Numbered from the stretch's first letter, positions 1-8,344 are shown. The stretch is 48,600 nt of DNA from Rhizobacter sp. Root1221 (GCF_001425785.1 NZ_LMDI01000036.1:1-48600), one strand, 5' to 3'. Notes: generated by a model not told the origin, from the sequence alone. A program made the numbers and translations.

Positions 1-176
1 CCGAGACGCCACTTCGTGTCCGCGCCCGGCAGCTGGAAGCACACCTGGGTGCCGCCACGGGCGGTGACGCCCACGCCGGCGCGCATGTAGCCGGAGAAGT
101 CGATCGCAGGGGCTGCCATCGCGGCGCTGCCGATGCCGGCCAGCCCCAGGGCAATGATGAGTCGGGTCTTGTTCAA
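1..176 (-). CDS. lamB: Maltoporin-like sugar porin, N-terminal part
   Basis: Only the first 58 residues lie in the window; the gene continues past base 1. A TTG start at 176 has GAGGAA about six bases upstream. Residues 1-22 are a Sec signal peptide (Lys/Arg start, Leu/Ile/Gly core, AMA cleavage site). The mature start, with FSGYMRAGVG, then GGTQVCFQLPGA and KWRLG, matches the first strands of LamB-type maltoporins, including the Cys of the CFQ motif. The family forms trimeric outer-membrane beta-barrels that pass maltodextrins and similar sugars. No sugar transporter partner is visible because the gene leaves the window. Confidence 0.85.
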   Translation of the reverse strand, partial: MNKTRLIIALGLAGIGSAAMAAPAIDFSGYMRAGVGVTARGGTQVCFQLPGADTKWRL

Positions 177-571
177 GGTGGTTCCTCGTCGTGTGTGTGT
201 GAGGTTGTTTTGTGCGCCACTCGCTGGATGCTGTGGACCGCGTCCTCACGATCACGCCACCACAATTCATCCAACCGACGAATTATTAATAACGCGTTAA
301 CCTTGATAACTTATCGTTAATGCCTAGGGGCAATTTCCAACGGGGCAGGAAGACCTGAAGTGGCGGAACGCCGCGCCTGTGATAAATGCAGGCCATGGTT
401 TCGCTCGCTGCGGCCTGGCGGCCCAGCGGGCTGGCAAAGGCGTCCGCGGTGATGGCGCCCCGGGCTCGGGCCGGGCTGGCCGACAGGCATCCCATCTGTC
501 GCGCCCACGTCCATGCCTCTTGACATGCCGCCGCGCCGCATCACGGGCGGCCGGCAAAATCGAACGGGGGT
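177..571. other. Intergenic region upstream of the maltoporin gene
   Basis: A 395-base stretch without a convincing gene. Bases about 260-320 are clearly AT-richer than the surroundings and contain the palindrome TAACGCGTTA, so the maltoporin promoter probably lies here. The remainder (about 330-570) is GC-rich with overlapping spurious frames on both strands that lack credible starts. I see no RNA gene and no clear terminator. Confidence 0.5.
290..299. promoter_or_regulatory. Palindrome TAACGCGTTA, candidate LacI-family operator
   Basis: A perfect 10-base palindrome with an AACGCGTT core lies in the AT-rich patch 114 bases upstream of the maltoporin start. CG-centred palindromes of this kind are typical LacI-family sites, and sugar porins are often under such repressors. 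The sequence shows only the palindrome and its position; the regulator is inferred. Confidence 0.35.
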
Positions 572-1108
572 TCAGCCGGGCGCGCTGTGGATGCGGCCGA
601 GCAGCACCTGGATGCCGGACCGCAGCAATTCCTTCACGGCCGGGTCCGACATGGCCGCCTCGTCGATCACGACGGTGAAGGTGACATAGGCGTCGTCGAG
701 CCCGAGGCCGCCAGCGGTTTCCTGCACGCGCCCCCCGTCCTGCTCGGACACGACGGGCGGCTCGAGGTAGGCCACGCCACCGTTGCCCTCGACGGCGAAC
801 GTCTTCAAGCCCTTCTTGCCCGCCAGGTGTTCGATGAACTCGCGGCCCACCTTCGGGCGTTCCTTCACGTAGTCCTTCAGCGAGTGGTACGTGAAGCGCA
901 CCAGGAACTGCTCGGGGTTCGCAGGCGTGAGCACGAGCGTCTGGCCTTCGTCCTCGTATGCCTGGCGGTAGCCGTTGGGCACGTTCATGCGCCAGCCGGC
1001 GGATTCCTTGTCGGCCGCCTGGGCCTGGGGCATCCACGCCGTGCAGGCCAGCACCAGGGACATCATGCGCCGCACCCGCAGGAACCGGCTCAACCATCGA
1101 TCCATCAT
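572..1108 (-). CDS. Secreted protein of unknown function
   Basis: A 178-residue protein starting with tandem Met codons. An in-frame ATG at 1129 is an alternative; neither has a strong Shine-Dalgarno. Residues 1-34 look like a signal peptide: Arg-rich start, hydrophobic stretch MMSLVLACTAWM, and AQA cleavage site. The mature part begins with WRMNVPNGYRQAYEDEGQTLVL and contains FLVRFTYHS and a conserved-looking centre around EFIEHLAGKKG. No catalytic motif or named family is recognised. It is co-oriented with the maltoporin gene but separated by about 400 bases, so co-transcription is doubtful. Codon use fits a real gene and the opposite-strand frames here are shadows. Probably periplasmic. 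Confidence 0.7.
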   Translation of the reverse strand: MMDRWLSRFLRVRRMMSLVLACTAWMPQAQAADKESAGWRMNVPNGYRQAYEDEGQTLVLTPANPEQFLVRFTYHSLKDYVKERPKVGREFIEHLAGKKGLKTFAVEGNGGVAYLEPPVVSEQDGGRVQETAGGLGLDDAYVTFTVVIDEAAMSDPAVKELLRSGIQVLLGRIHSAPG

Positions 1109-1155
1109 CTTCGCCAATCCGCAGTTCATCCAGCCGCGATTGTGGCCCGGCCGCG

Positions 1156-1791
1156 TCAAGCCCTTGTTTCCGCGAAGGCGAGCCGCACGCCGAGGCCGAT
1201 CAGCACGGCGCCCAACGACCGGGTGAGCCACGCCGCCACCCGGCGGTTGCTCGCCAGGGCCCGGGCGGCACGTGCCGCGAGCAGGGCGATGGCCACTTCG
1301 ACGACCACGCTCACGGCGACGAGCAACAGCCCGAGGCCCAGGATCTGCCACGCGGGATCCCCGTGGCCCGGCCGCACGAACTGCGGCAGGAACGCGATGA
1401 AAAAGAGCGCCACCTTCGGGTTCAGCACGTCGATGAGCACCCCCTCGCGCCACGCCTGCCACGCGGTGGCGGGCGGCCGTGCCTCCGGGGCGGCCGGGTC
1501 ACCCGACGCCGACGCCAATGCGCGCCAGCCGAGGTACACCAGGTACACCGCCCCCACGTACTTCAGCACGGTGAACGCCAGGGCCGAGGCCGCCAGCAGC
1601 GCCGACAGCCCGAGCGCCGCAGCCAGCGCATGGACCAGCGCGCCGGAACACACCCCGACCGCCGACGCCACGCCCACCCGCGGGCCCTGGTTCAGCGAAC
1701 GCGACACGATGTACATCATGTCGGGACCGGGCGACACGTTGAGCGCCACCACCGCGCCGACGAACATCAGCCAGAACGACAGGTCGTGCAT
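1156..1791 (-). CDS. LysE/RhtB family amino-acid exporter
   Basis: A 211-residue membrane protein. The N-terminus has the family signature NVSPGPDMMYIVSRSL, followed by a Gly/Ala-rich second helix and a motif LNPKVALFFIAFLPQF in the middle, both diagnostic of LysE/RhtB carriers. About six transmembrane helices are evident. The family exports amino acids or derivatives such as homoserine, threonine or lysine with the proton gradient; the substrate cannot be read from sequence. The start follows a G-rich stretch that can act as a weak Shine-Dalgarno. It lies 14 bases after a second LysE paralogue on the same strand, so the two are probably one transcript. Confidence 0.9.
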   Translation of the reverse strand: MHDLSFWLMFVGAVVALNVSPGPDMMYIVSRSLNQGPRVGVASAVGVCSGALVHALAAALGLSALLAASALAFTVLKYVGAVYLVYLGWRALASASGDPAAPEARPPATAWQAWREGVLIDVLNPKVALFFIAFLPQFVRPGHGDPAWQILGLGLLLVAVSVVVEVAIALLAARAARALASNRRVAAWLTRSLGAVLIGLGVRLAFAETRA

Positions 1792-1805
1792 GGGCGCCCC
1801 CCAGG

Positions 1806-2435
1806 TCACGTGGCCGCGCGGCGCGCGAACGCGAGCGAGGCCGCCAGCGCCAGCAGCGCACCGCCGAACACGCGGTCGAGTGCACGCAGGCCGCCCCCGC
1901 CCAGCAAGCGCATCACCTTCGCGCCCGCGAACGCATAGCCGAGCATCACCACGACGTCGAGCACCACGAACACCGTACCCAGCGCGAGATACTGCGGCGC
2001 CTGCGCCAGGGACGGGTCGATGAACTGCGGGAAAAAGGCGGAGACGAACAGGTAGCCCTTCGGGTTCGTGACGGCCACGAGGAAGCTGCGGGCGAACAAC
2101 TGGCGCGGCCGCGCCTCGCCCGCGTCGGCCGGCGCCTCGGGCAACTGCAGCGTGCGGTGCGAACGCAGCAGGCGCCAGCCCAGCCACGCCAGGTAGGCCG
2201 CGCCCACCCACTTGACCACCGAGAACCAGAACTCGGATGCGGCCAGCAAGGCCCCGAGACCCAGCGCGGATGCGGTGACCAGCACCACGTCGGACACCAC
2301 GGCACCCGCCATGCCGGCAAGCGCGAGCCGCACGCCGTGCCGCGACCCGTTGCTCAGCGCCAGCAGCACCGTGGGGCCGGGCATCGCGATGGCGACGAAG
2401 GCGACGACGGCAAAGAGCAGCAGGGTCTGGACCAT
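1806..2435 (-). CDS. LysE family exporter (tandem paralogue)
   Basis: A 209-residue LysE/RhtB carrier. It shows MPGPTVLLALSNGSRHGVR at residues 18-36 and VTNPKGYLFVSAFFPQF in the middle, the two family hallmarks, and about six membrane helices. The ATG is preceded by GAGGTG at normal spacing. It precedes a related but clearly diverged LysE gene by 14 bases; the pair may export different substrates or form an old duplication. The upstream DUF2214-type gene ends 16 bases before this start, so all three may share a transcript with the glutathione S-transferase gene. Confidence 0.9.
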   Translation of the reverse strand: MVQTLLLFAVVAFVAIAMPGPTVLLALSNGSRHGVRLALAGMAGAVVSDVVLVTASALGLGALLAASEFWFSVVKWVGAAYLAWLGWRLLRSHRTLQLPEAPADAGEARPRQLFARSFLVAVTNPKGYLFVSAFFPQFIDPSLAQAPQYLALGTVFVVLDVVVMLGYAFAGAKVMRLLGGGGLRALDRVFGGALLALAASLAFARRAAT

Positions 2436-2451
2436 GGCAACACCTCGATTT

Positions 2452-2904
2452 TCAGGCGCCGATGCCCTTGGCCATCAGCGATGCACACACGAGGATGGCG
2501 AACAGCGCCATCAGCTCGATCTTCAGCAGCCGGGCGATCCACGCGTGTTGCGCCTCGGTCACCACGGGCGCGCGGCCGGCATTCAGGTCGTTCGACCAGC
2601 GGATGAATGCGACGGTGGGATAGATGGACAACAGGCCCACCAGCACGAACAGCGTCAGCTTCAGGTGGAAGAACGGGTTCGACAGGTAGTAGTCGAGGCC
2701 CTTCTCGAACCGCCAGGCCCGGATGCCCCCCGCCACGAGCAGCACCGTGGCGCTCAGCCCGTAGAGGCGGTCGAGCCGCTGCAGCTGGCGGGCCTGGGCC
2801 ACCGTGGGCGCGCGGCTGAACACCAGCCATTCGCCCACCAGCGTGCCGAACACGCCGAACACGGCGGCGAAATGCAGGAAGGCGATGCCCGCGCTGGCGA
2901 TCAT
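2452..2904 (-). CDS. DUF2214-like four-helix membrane protein
   Basis: A 150-residue protein with four predicted membrane helices: about 4-24, 47-66, 78-100 and 128-147. The motif HLKLTLFVLVGLLSIYPT and the pattern HFAAVFGVFG near the start resemble the DUF2214 family; that assignment is from memory. The start overlaps the stop of the upstream glutathione S-transferase gene as ATGA, a sign of translational coupling. Function is unknown. The His residues in helices could bind a cofactor, but nothing in the sequence proves it. Confidence 0.75.
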   Translation of the reverse strand: MIASAGIAFLHFAAVFGVFGTLVGEWLVFSRAPTVAQARQLQRLDRLYGLSATVLLVAGGIRAWRFEKGLDYYLSNPFFHLKLTLFVLVGLLSIYPTVAFIRWSNDLNAGRAPVVTEAQHAWIARLLKIELMALFAILVCASLMAKGIGA

Positions 2905-3536
2905 GCCGCGCTCACCGTGCCGAGGCCATGCGGCGCGGCGCGAAAGGCCAGCAGCGTCTCGGCCTGGGCCGTGAACGCCACCAGCGCCGGGTAGTCGGCG
3001 GCAGGCACCACCTGCGGCACCATGGCCTGGATGAAGGTCCACGCAACGGCGGTGCTGATGCCGGCCTGGTCGATCGTGCCGGCCCCCGTCGCCAGCGGAT
3101 GCCGGCGCAGCGCCGCATCCAGGCCAGCGCAGCCGTCGAGCAACTGACCGGTGATCCGGGCGAGCCAGGGGTCGTGCCGCTTCTCGGCAGGGCGCAACTC
3201 GTGCTCGTAGACGATCTGGATGCTCTTCTCGCACACCGCCAGCGCGAGGCCCACGGCATGCAGCGCGTGCTGGCGTTGCGGCAGCGTGGGCGGCAGCAGC
3301 GGGCGGGCCCCGGCGGCCAGCACCTGTGCGTAGTCGAGGATCAGCGTGGAGTCCATCAGCACCTCGCCGTCGTCGCAGACGAGCGTGGGGGCCTTCACCA
3401 CCGGGTTGATGGCGCGGAACTGGTCGAACGTGCGGAACACCGACACCGCGTGGTGTTCGAACGGCAACCCCAGCAGCTGGAGCGACACGGCCACACGCCG
3501 GACGTACGGCGAATCGAGCATTCCGATCAGTTGCAC
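2901..3536 (-). CDS. Glutathione S-transferase family protein
   Basis: A 211-residue protein with an N-terminal thioredoxin-like domain. It starts QLIGMLDSPYVRRVAVSLQLLG, has the cis-Pro region VVKAPTLVCDDGEVLMDS with the Glu/Asp-Ser pair that holds glutathione, and then an all-helical C-terminal domain. The Ser in SPYVRR is the likely thiol-activating residue. The GTG at 3536 is preferred because GGAGG lies five bases upstream; a GTG two codons earlier would overlap that site. The ATGA overlap couples it to the DUF2214-like gene. The substrate is unknown; such enzymes conjugate or reduce electrophiles in the cytoplasm. Confidence 0.88.
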   Translation of the reverse strand: MQLIGMLDSPYVRRVAVSLQLLGLPFEHHAVSVFRTFDQFRAINPVVKAPTLVCDDGEVLMDSTLILDYAQVLAAGARPLLPPTLPQRQHALHAVGLALAVCEKSIQIVYEHELRPAEKRHDPWLARITGQLLDGCAGLDAALRRHPLATGAGTIDQAGISTAVAWTFIQAMVPQVVPAADYPALVAFTAQAETLLAFRAAPHGLGTVSAA

Positions 3537-3609
3537 AGACACCTCCGCTTGGACGAACGGCGAGTCTATGCGAACGCCCGGACCCGTGGGAACGTGTGGG
3601 CAGGCGCCG

Positions 3610-4011
3610 TCAAGGCGCGTCCGGTGGCGCGAGCGCTGCCCCCTTGTCCGCGAGCAGCGCGCGCAGCACCGACCGGTGGCAGCGGTTTTCGTGTTCGCAA
3701 TAGCAGCCCACGGAGAAGTTGGCGCCCTGCGAGAGGGCCGCGAGCAGGTCGAGCGTGCGGTCGTTTTCGGGGGTGGCCATCTCCGCGCGGTACTTGCGCA
3801 CGAAAGCGGCCCAGGCGGCGTCGGCGTCGGCGCCCTGCCCCAGCTTCATGGTGTCCACCGTGGGTGCGAGGTTCGGGTACCAGACGTCGTACCAGTCTTC
3901 CTCCGCGAACTTCACCTTCGGCACCCCGCGCGGCGGCCGCCGCACCGTGCCGATGCGTGTGCCTTCGTTGGCAGCCCGCGGGCTGCCCAGTTTCACGACT
4001 CGCACCACCAA
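3610..4011 (-). CDS. DUF488 family protein
   Basis: A 133-residue cytoplasmic protein. It has the DUF488 features: an RxG/KLGSPR start, DWYDVWYPNLAP, an FVRKYRAEM segment, and a C-terminal CYCEHENRCHRSVL, close to the usual C-x-C/E-x-x-x-CHR motif. The Cys and CHR residues suggest metal or nucleotide contact, but the family has no settled function. Several start codons are stacked (TTG 4011, GTG 4008, GTG 4005); GGGGAGA precedes them, so the exact start is uncertain. It is divergent from dinB. Family length is usually 110-140 residues, so it appears complete. Confidence 0.85.
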   Translation of the reverse strand: MVVRVVKLGSPRAANEGTRIGTVRRPPRGVPKVKFAEEDWYDVWYPNLAPTVDTMKLGQGADADAAWAAFVRKYRAEMATPENDRTLDLLAALSQGANFSVGCYCEHENRCHRSVLRALLADKGAALAPPDAP

Positions 4012-4142
4012 GGAGGTCTCCCCATGTCGAACGAACAGGCCCCGAGGCTACCGCGGCCGGCGCGGCTGTAAACCCCCAGAAGGCTGGGGCCCGCCGCTCT
4101 GCCGCCCAGCCTCCTGGTTGTTTTTCCGGCCCCGGTCGCCGA

Positions 4143-4160
4143 TACTGTATACCCATACAG
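4143..4160 (+). promoter_or_regulatory. LexA (SOS) box of dinB
   Basis: TACTGTATACCCATACAG contains CTGT-N8-ACAG with AT-rich arms, nearly identical to the gamma/beta-proteobacterial LexA consensus. It ends 18 bases before the dinB start codon, so bound LexA would cover the promoter or start region. This supports DNA-damage induction of dinB. Confidence 0.9.
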
Positions 4161-4178
4161 CAACCACCCGGCATTGCC

Positions 4179-5414
4179 GTGACCGCCCCTGCCCCGCGCC
4201 GCCTCATCGCCCACCTCGACATGGACGCCTTCTACGCCTCCGTCGAGTTGCTGAGGTATCCCGACCTGCGAGGCCAGCCGGTGGTGATCGGTGGCGGCCG
4301 CGCCCAAACCCCGCAGGCCGGCCCCGACGGCACCCGCCGCTACGCCCGCCTGCGCGACTACACCGGCCGGGGCGTCGTCACCACCTCCACCTACGAGGCG
4401 CGGGCCCTCGGCGTGCACTCCGCCATGGGCATGATGAAAGCCGCGGCGCTGGCCCCCGACGCCATCCTGCTCCCGGTCGACTTCGACGAATACCGCAAGT
4501 ACTCGCGTCTCTTCAAGGCTGCCGTGCGCGACGTGGCCCCGCTCGTCGAGGACCGTGGCATCGACGAGATCTACATCGACCTCACCGACATCCCCGGCGC
4601 CCTCCACGACGACGGGCGCGCCGCCGGCGAGGCGCTGCGCCAGGCGGTGTTCGCCGCCACCGGCCTCACCTGCTCGGTGGGCATCACGCCGAACAAGCTG
4701 CTGTCGAAGATCGCGTCCGAACTCGACAAACCCGATGGCCTCACGCTGCTCGATGAAGCCGACGTGCCCACCCGCATCTGGCCGCTGGCGGCGAAGAAGG
4801 TCAACGGCATCGGCCCGAAAGCCACCGAAAAGCTCGCGGCACTCGGCATCGTGACCATCGGCGACGTGGCCGCGGCCGACCCGGCCTTCCTCGTTGCGCA
4901 ATTCGGCAAGAGCTACGGCGCGTGGCTGCACGCCGCGTCCCACGGCCGCGACGACCGGCCCGTGGTGCTCTACAGCGAACCCAAGTCCATCAGCCGGGAA
5001 ACCACGTTCGAGCGCGACCTGCACGCGGTGCGCGACCGCCCGCAACTCACGGCGCTGTTCACGCAGCTGTGCGTGCAACTCGCCGCCGACCTGGAACGCA
5101 AGGGTTACGCGGCGAAGACCATCGGCCTGAAGCTTCGCTTCGACGATTTCCGCATCGTCACCCGCGACGTGACACTGCCCGCCCACACCTTCGACGCCCG
5201 CACCATCCGGCGGGCCGCCGGCGAATGCCTCAAGCGCGTGGCCCTGGACCGCCGCATGCGCCTGCTGGGGGTTCGCGCCGGCAACCTCGCGAGCCTCGGC
5301 GAACTGGTCAACCCCGCGGCCGCGCCGGCCGCGTGGGCCGCTCGCGAGCCGGAGCCCGTCTACCTGTCACCCATGCCGTTGTTCGACCGCACGTTCGATT
5401 GCACGCCCGACTGA
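4179..5414 (+). CDS. dinB: DNA polymerase IV (Y-family translesion polymerase)
   Basis: A 411-residue Y-family polymerase. Motif HLDMDAFYASVE (residues 12-23) provides the first catalytic Asp (D14); GIDEIYIDLT provides D129 and E130. A helix-hairpin-helix (KVNGIGPKATEKL) and a little-finger domain follow. It copies damaged templates and can make -1 frameshifts. The loop between VVIGG and VVTTSTYEAR is longer than in E. coli DinB by roughly twenty residues, rich in Arg/Pro/Gly. The GTG at 4179 has no Shine-Dalgarno, so translation may be weak or leaderless. A C-terminal beta-clamp-like PMPLFD segment is visible. The LexA box upstream indicates SOS control. Confidence 0.95.
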   Translation: MTAPAPRRLIAHLDMDAFYASVELLRYPDLRGQPVVIGGGRAQTPQAGPDGTRRYARLRDYTGRGVVTTSTYEARALGVHSAMGMMKAAALAPDAILLPVDFDEYRKYSRLFKAAVRDVAPLVEDRGIDEIYIDLTDIPGALHDDGRAAGEALRQAVFAATGLTCSVGITPNKLLSKIASELDKPDGLTLLDEADVPTRIWPLAAKKVNGIGPKATEKLAALGIVTIGDVAAADPAFLVAQFGKSYGAWLHAASHGRDDRPVVLYSEPKSISRETTFERDLHAVRDRPQLTALFTQLCVQLAADLERKGYAAKTIGLKLRFDDFRIVTRDVTLPAHTFDARTIRRAAGECLKRVALDRRMRLLGVRAGNLASLGELVNPAAAPAAWAAREPEPVYLSPMPLFDRTFDCTPD

Positions 5415-5486
5415 CCGCGCGCCGCCGGCAACGCGACCTCCCGCTGGCGTAGAGTGCAGTCCTCACCGCCCGAAGGACCGCTTCCC

Positions 5487-6629
5487 ATGCCCGTCATCAC
5501 GAACATCGAAGACCTGCGCCTGCTCGCGAAAAAGCGGGTGCCGCGCATGTTCTACGACTACGCCGATTCGGGCTCGTGGACCGAAAGCACCTACCGCGCG
5601 AACGAGGCCGACTTCCAGGCCATCAAGCTGCGCCAGCGCGTGGCGGTGAACATGGCAAACCGCTCCATCCGCAGCACGATGGTGGGCGAGGACGTGGCCA
5701 TGCCGGTGGCGCTCGCACCCACCGGCCTCACCGGCATGCAACACGCCGACGGCGAAATCCTCGCGGCCCGCGCGGCGGAAGCGTTCGGTGTGCCGTTCAC
5801 GCTGTCGACGATGAGCATCTGCTCCATCGAGGACGTGGCGGCGCGCACCACCAAGCCGTTCTGGCTGCAGCTCTACGTGATGCGCGACCGCGGTTTCATC
5901 GAACGCCTGATCGACCGCGCCAAGGCCGCCCGCTGCAGCGCGCTGATGCTCACGCTCGACCTGCAGATCCTCGGACAACGGCACAAGGACCTGAAAAACG
6001 GCCTGTCCGCGCCGCCCAAACCCACGCTCGCGAACCTCGTCAACCTCGCCACCAAACCGCGCTGGTGCTGGAACATGCTGAAGACCCCGCGGCGCAGCTT
6101 CGGCAACATCGTGGGCCATGCCACCGGCGTGGGCGACCTCTCGTCGCTCAGCTCATGGACCGCCGAGCAGTTCGACCCGGCACTGAGCTGGGCCGATGTG
6201 GAATGGATCAAGAAGCGCTGGGGCGGCAAGCTGATCCTCAAGGGAATCCTCGACGAAGAGGATGCGCGCCTCGCGGCCAACAGCGGTGCCGACGCGCTGA
6301 TCGTGTCGAACCACGGCGGCCGCCAGCTCGACGGGGCCATGTCGTCCATCGCCGCGTTGCCCGGTATCGCCGAGGCCGTGGGCCAGGACATCGAGGTGTG
6401 GATGGACGGCGGCATCCGCTCGGGCCAGGACGTGCTGAAGGCGGTAGCCCTTGGCGCCAAGGGCACGCTGATCGGCCGCCCGTTCCTCTATGGCCTGGGC
6501 GCCATGGGCGAAGCGGGTGTCACCCGCTGTCTCGAACTCATCGCCCGAGAACTCGACCTGACCATGGCCTTCTGCGGCCACACCGACATCCGCCACGTGG
6601 GGCGCGACATCCTGCTGCGTCCGCGCTGA
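5487..6629 (+). CDS. lldD: FMN-dependent alpha-hydroxy-acid dehydrogenase (L-lactate dehydrogenase-like)
   Basis: A 380-residue TIM-barrel flavoprotein oxidising L-2-hydroxy acids such as lactate to 2-oxo acids, probably passing electrons to quinone. YDYADSGS (residues 23-30), LAPTG (77-81), the catalytic segment SNHGGRQLDG with H276 and R279, and DGGIRSGQDVLKA (FMN phosphate site) are the family hallmarks. GAAGGA lies nine bases upstream of the ATG. The central region 185-225 resembles the quinone-linked/membrane-associating segment of LldD more than soluble glycolate oxidase, but the exact substrate (lactate, mandelate or another) is open. It stands alone between dinB and a convergent LysR gene. 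Confidence 0.85.
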   Translation: MPVITNIEDLRLLAKKRVPRMFYDYADSGSWTESTYRANEADFQAIKLRQRVAVNMANRSIRSTMVGEDVAMPVALAPTGLTGMQHADGEILAARAAEAFGVPFTLSTMSICSIEDVAARTTKPFWLQLYVMRDRGFIERLIDRAKAARCSALMLTLDLQILGQRHKDLKNGLSAPPKPTLANLVNLATKPRWCWNMLKTPRRSFGNIVGHATGVGDLSSLSSWTAEQFDPALSWADVEWIKKRWGGKLILKGILDEEDARLAANSGADALIVSNHGGRQLDGAMSSIAALPGIAEAVGQDIEVWMDGGIRSGQDVLKAVALGAKGTLIGRPFLYGLGAMGEAGVTRCLELIARELDLTMAFCGHTDIRHVGRDILLRPR

Positions 6630-6635
6630 CACGCC

Positions 6636-6672
6636 GGGCCGCCCCAAGTTCCTAGACCCCCACGGGGGCGGG
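6636..6672. terminator. GC-rich 3'-end module between convergent lldD and LysR genes
   Basis: The 57-base gap between two convergent stop codons contains GGGCCGCCCCAAG followed by CCCCCACGGGGGCGGG. The latter can fold as a short C/G hairpin readable from either side. Near-identical modules follow three other genes in this window (around 8336, 12885 and 36500), always directly after a stop codon. That position suggests a bidirectional transcription end or mRNA-stabilising element; no T-tract is present. Confidence 0.45.
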
Positions 6673-6686
6673 TTGGGCGCAGCCTC

Positions 6687-7601
6687 TCACCGCGTCACGC
6701 CGGCCAAGGTGCTCACGTGGTCCGCCAGAGCCGCGATGGCGTGCCGCACTTTCGCCGGCTGGTTCTCGCGCTGCGGCGTGACGGCCCACACCGGGATGCG
6801 CGGCTGCTGCCACTCGGGCAACACCTGCACCAGGCGCCCTGCCCGGACGTCGTCGAACACGTCGGGCAAGGTCACCATCGCCAGGCCCAGGCCCGCGAGG
6901 CACATCTGCTGCAGGGTGAGCTGGTTGTTGCTGGTGATGCGCGGCTCCACGCGCAGCGTCTCCGGCTCGCCACCCGGGCCCGTGAGCGTGAACTGCAGCC
7001 CACCAGTACCGCGCGGGCCGGCCAGCCACTGGTGCCCCAGCAGGTCCACCGGCCGCTGCGGCACCCCGTGGCGGCGCAGGTGCTCGGGGGACGCGCAGAT
7101 CACCCAGTCGAACTCGCACAGGCGCCGTGCGGCCCAGGTGGAATCGGCCAGCCGGCCCGCACGGATGGCGAGGTCGATGCGGGCGTCGATCAGGTCGATC
7201 ATCGCGTCATCCACCACCAGGTGCAGCGTGAGCGCCGGGTGGCCGGCCAGCAACGGCGCCAGGCCGGGCGCCACATGCCGCGCGAAACCCACGGGCGCGG
7301 ACATCCGCAGCTCACCCGACGGTGCATCGTGCGCGAGCGACAGCTGCTGGCGGGCAGACGAGGCGGCCGCCACCATGGCTTGGCAGTGTTCGGCGAACCG
7401 GGCGCCGGCGTCGGTGGCGCTCAGCTTGCGCGTGGACCGGTGCAGCAGCGTCACGCCACTCTGCTCCTCGAGCGCACGCACCTGCTGGCTGACCGCCGAG
7501 GTGCTGAGGCCCAGCAGCCGGCCTGCCGCACTCATCGAACCCTGTTCCACGACGGCCGCGAACACCGCCATCCGCTTGAAATCGTCCACTGTGAAGTCCA
7601 C
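6687..7601 (-). CDS. LysR-type transcriptional regulator
   Basis: A 304-residue LysR protein. Residues 1-65 form the winged helix-turn-helix, with FAAVVEQGSMSAAGRLLGLSTSAVSQQVRALEEQ as recognition region; the rest is a periplasmic-binding-like effector domain (GFARHVAPGLAPLL onward). It belongs to the subgroup most often paired with quinone or NAD(P)-dependent oxidoreductases. It is divergent from an NAD(P)-binding reductase gene, sharing a 91-base intergenic region with an inverted repeat. That arrangement strongly suggests control of the neighbour and of itself. The GTG start at 7601 lacks a strong Shine-Dalgarno; a second GTG four codons later is possible. Confidence 0.92.
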   Translation of the reverse strand: MDFTVDDFKRMAVFAAVVEQGSMSAAGRLLGLSTSAVSQQVRALEEQSGVTLLHRSTRKLSATDAGARFAEHCQAMVAAASSARQQLSLAHDAPSGELRMSAPVGFARHVAPGLAPLLAGHPALTLHLVVDDAMIDLIDARIDLAIRAGRLADSTWAARRLCEFDWVICASPEHLRRHGVPQRPVDLLGHQWLAGPRGTGGLQFTLTGPGGEPETLRVEPRITSNNQLTLQQMCLAGLGLAMVTLPDVFDDVRAGRLVQVLPEWQQPRIPVWAVTPQRENQPAKVRHAIAALADHVSTLAGVTR

Positions 7602-7611
7602 CTAAAGAAAC

Positions 7612-7628
7612 TTGTTCGATTTGAACGA
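7612..7628. promoter_or_regulatory. Inverted repeat, candidate LysR operator
   Basis: TTGTTCGATTTGAACGA has GTTC/GAAC arms around a five-base centre and fits the T-N11-A pattern of LysR sites. It lies between the divergent LysR and reductase genes, ten bases from the LysR start. Function is inferred from position and symmetry. Confidence 0.45.
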
Positions 7629-7692
7629 CTTACGGGCTGATTGTGAAGCACGTATCGTCACACCATCAACTTTCCAACCAGGAGAAAACTTC

Positions 7693-8334
7693 ATGAAGAT
7701 CGCGCTCATCGGTGGCACCGGATTTGTCGGCACGGCGGTGCTGGAAGAGCTGCTGCAGCGGGGCCACCAGGTCACCGCGCTGGCCCGCGACCCCGCCAAG
7801 TACACCGCCCGCGAGGGATTGAAGGCCGTGACGGCCGACGTGCTCGACGCCGCCCAGGTGGCCGACGCCGTGCGGGGCCAGGACGCCGTGATCAGCGCCT
7901 ACAACCCGGGCTGGACGGAGCCGGACATCTACAACGTGTTCCTGAAGGGCACGCGTGCCATCGTCGACGGCGTCAAGCGCGCCGGCACGAAGCGCCTGCT
8001 GGTGGTGGGTGGTGCCGGCAGCTTGTTCGTGGCCCCGGGCGTGCAGGGTGTGGACACACCGGCGTTCCCGGCCGAGTGGAAACAGGGCGCGCTGGCCGCA
8101 CGCGACGCGCTGAACGAGATCCGCAACGAGACCACGCTCGACTGGACCTTCCTCTCGCCGGCCGCCATCCTGGAACCTGGCCCGCGCACCGGCACGTTCC
8201 GCCTCGGCGCCGACCAGTTGCTGATGAACGGCGATGCCCCGGCGAAGATCTCGGTGGCCGACCTGGCCGTCGCGATCGTCGATGAAATCGAGACGCCGAA
8301 GCACGTCCAAAAGCGCTTCACCGCGGCATATTGA
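7693..8334 (+). CDS. NAD(P)-binding (atypical SDR / NmrA-like) reductase
   Basis: A 213-residue Rossmann protein. GGTGFVGTAV at residues 8-17 is the dinucleotide-binding loop (GxxGxxG). The body resembles the small atypical short-chain-dehydrogenase family that includes NmrA/HSCARG-like and biliverdin-reductase-like proteins: VISAYNPGW, RLLVVGGAGSLFV, and DWTFLSPAAILEPGPRTGTFR. The start has AGGAG eight bases upstream. Substrate unknown; family members often act in redox sensing or detoxification. It is probably regulated by the divergent LysR protein. Confidence 0.85.
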   Translation: MKIALIGGTGFVGTAVLEELLQRGHQVTALARDPAKYTAREGLKAVTADVLDAAQVADAVRGQDAVISAYNPGWTEPDIYNVFLKGTRAIVDGVKRAGTKRLLVVGGAGSLFVAPGVQGVDTPAFPAEWKQGALAARDALNEIRNETTLDWTFLSPAAILEPGPRTGTFRLGADQLLMNGDAPAKISVADLAVAIVDEIETPKHVQKRFTAAY

Positions 8335-8344
8335 CCGGCCCCCC

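Noticed and set aside
1156-2435. Tandem LysE genes as a recent duplication
   Set aside because: The two proteins share only family motifs and differ widely elsewhere, so they are old paralogues rather than a fresh duplication.
4024-4071. 15-codon plus-strand ORF behind a strong GGAGGT
   Set aside because: The GGAGGT belongs to the upstream part of the divergent DUF488 gene; the peptide is very short, has no neighbour to couple with, and could arise by chance.
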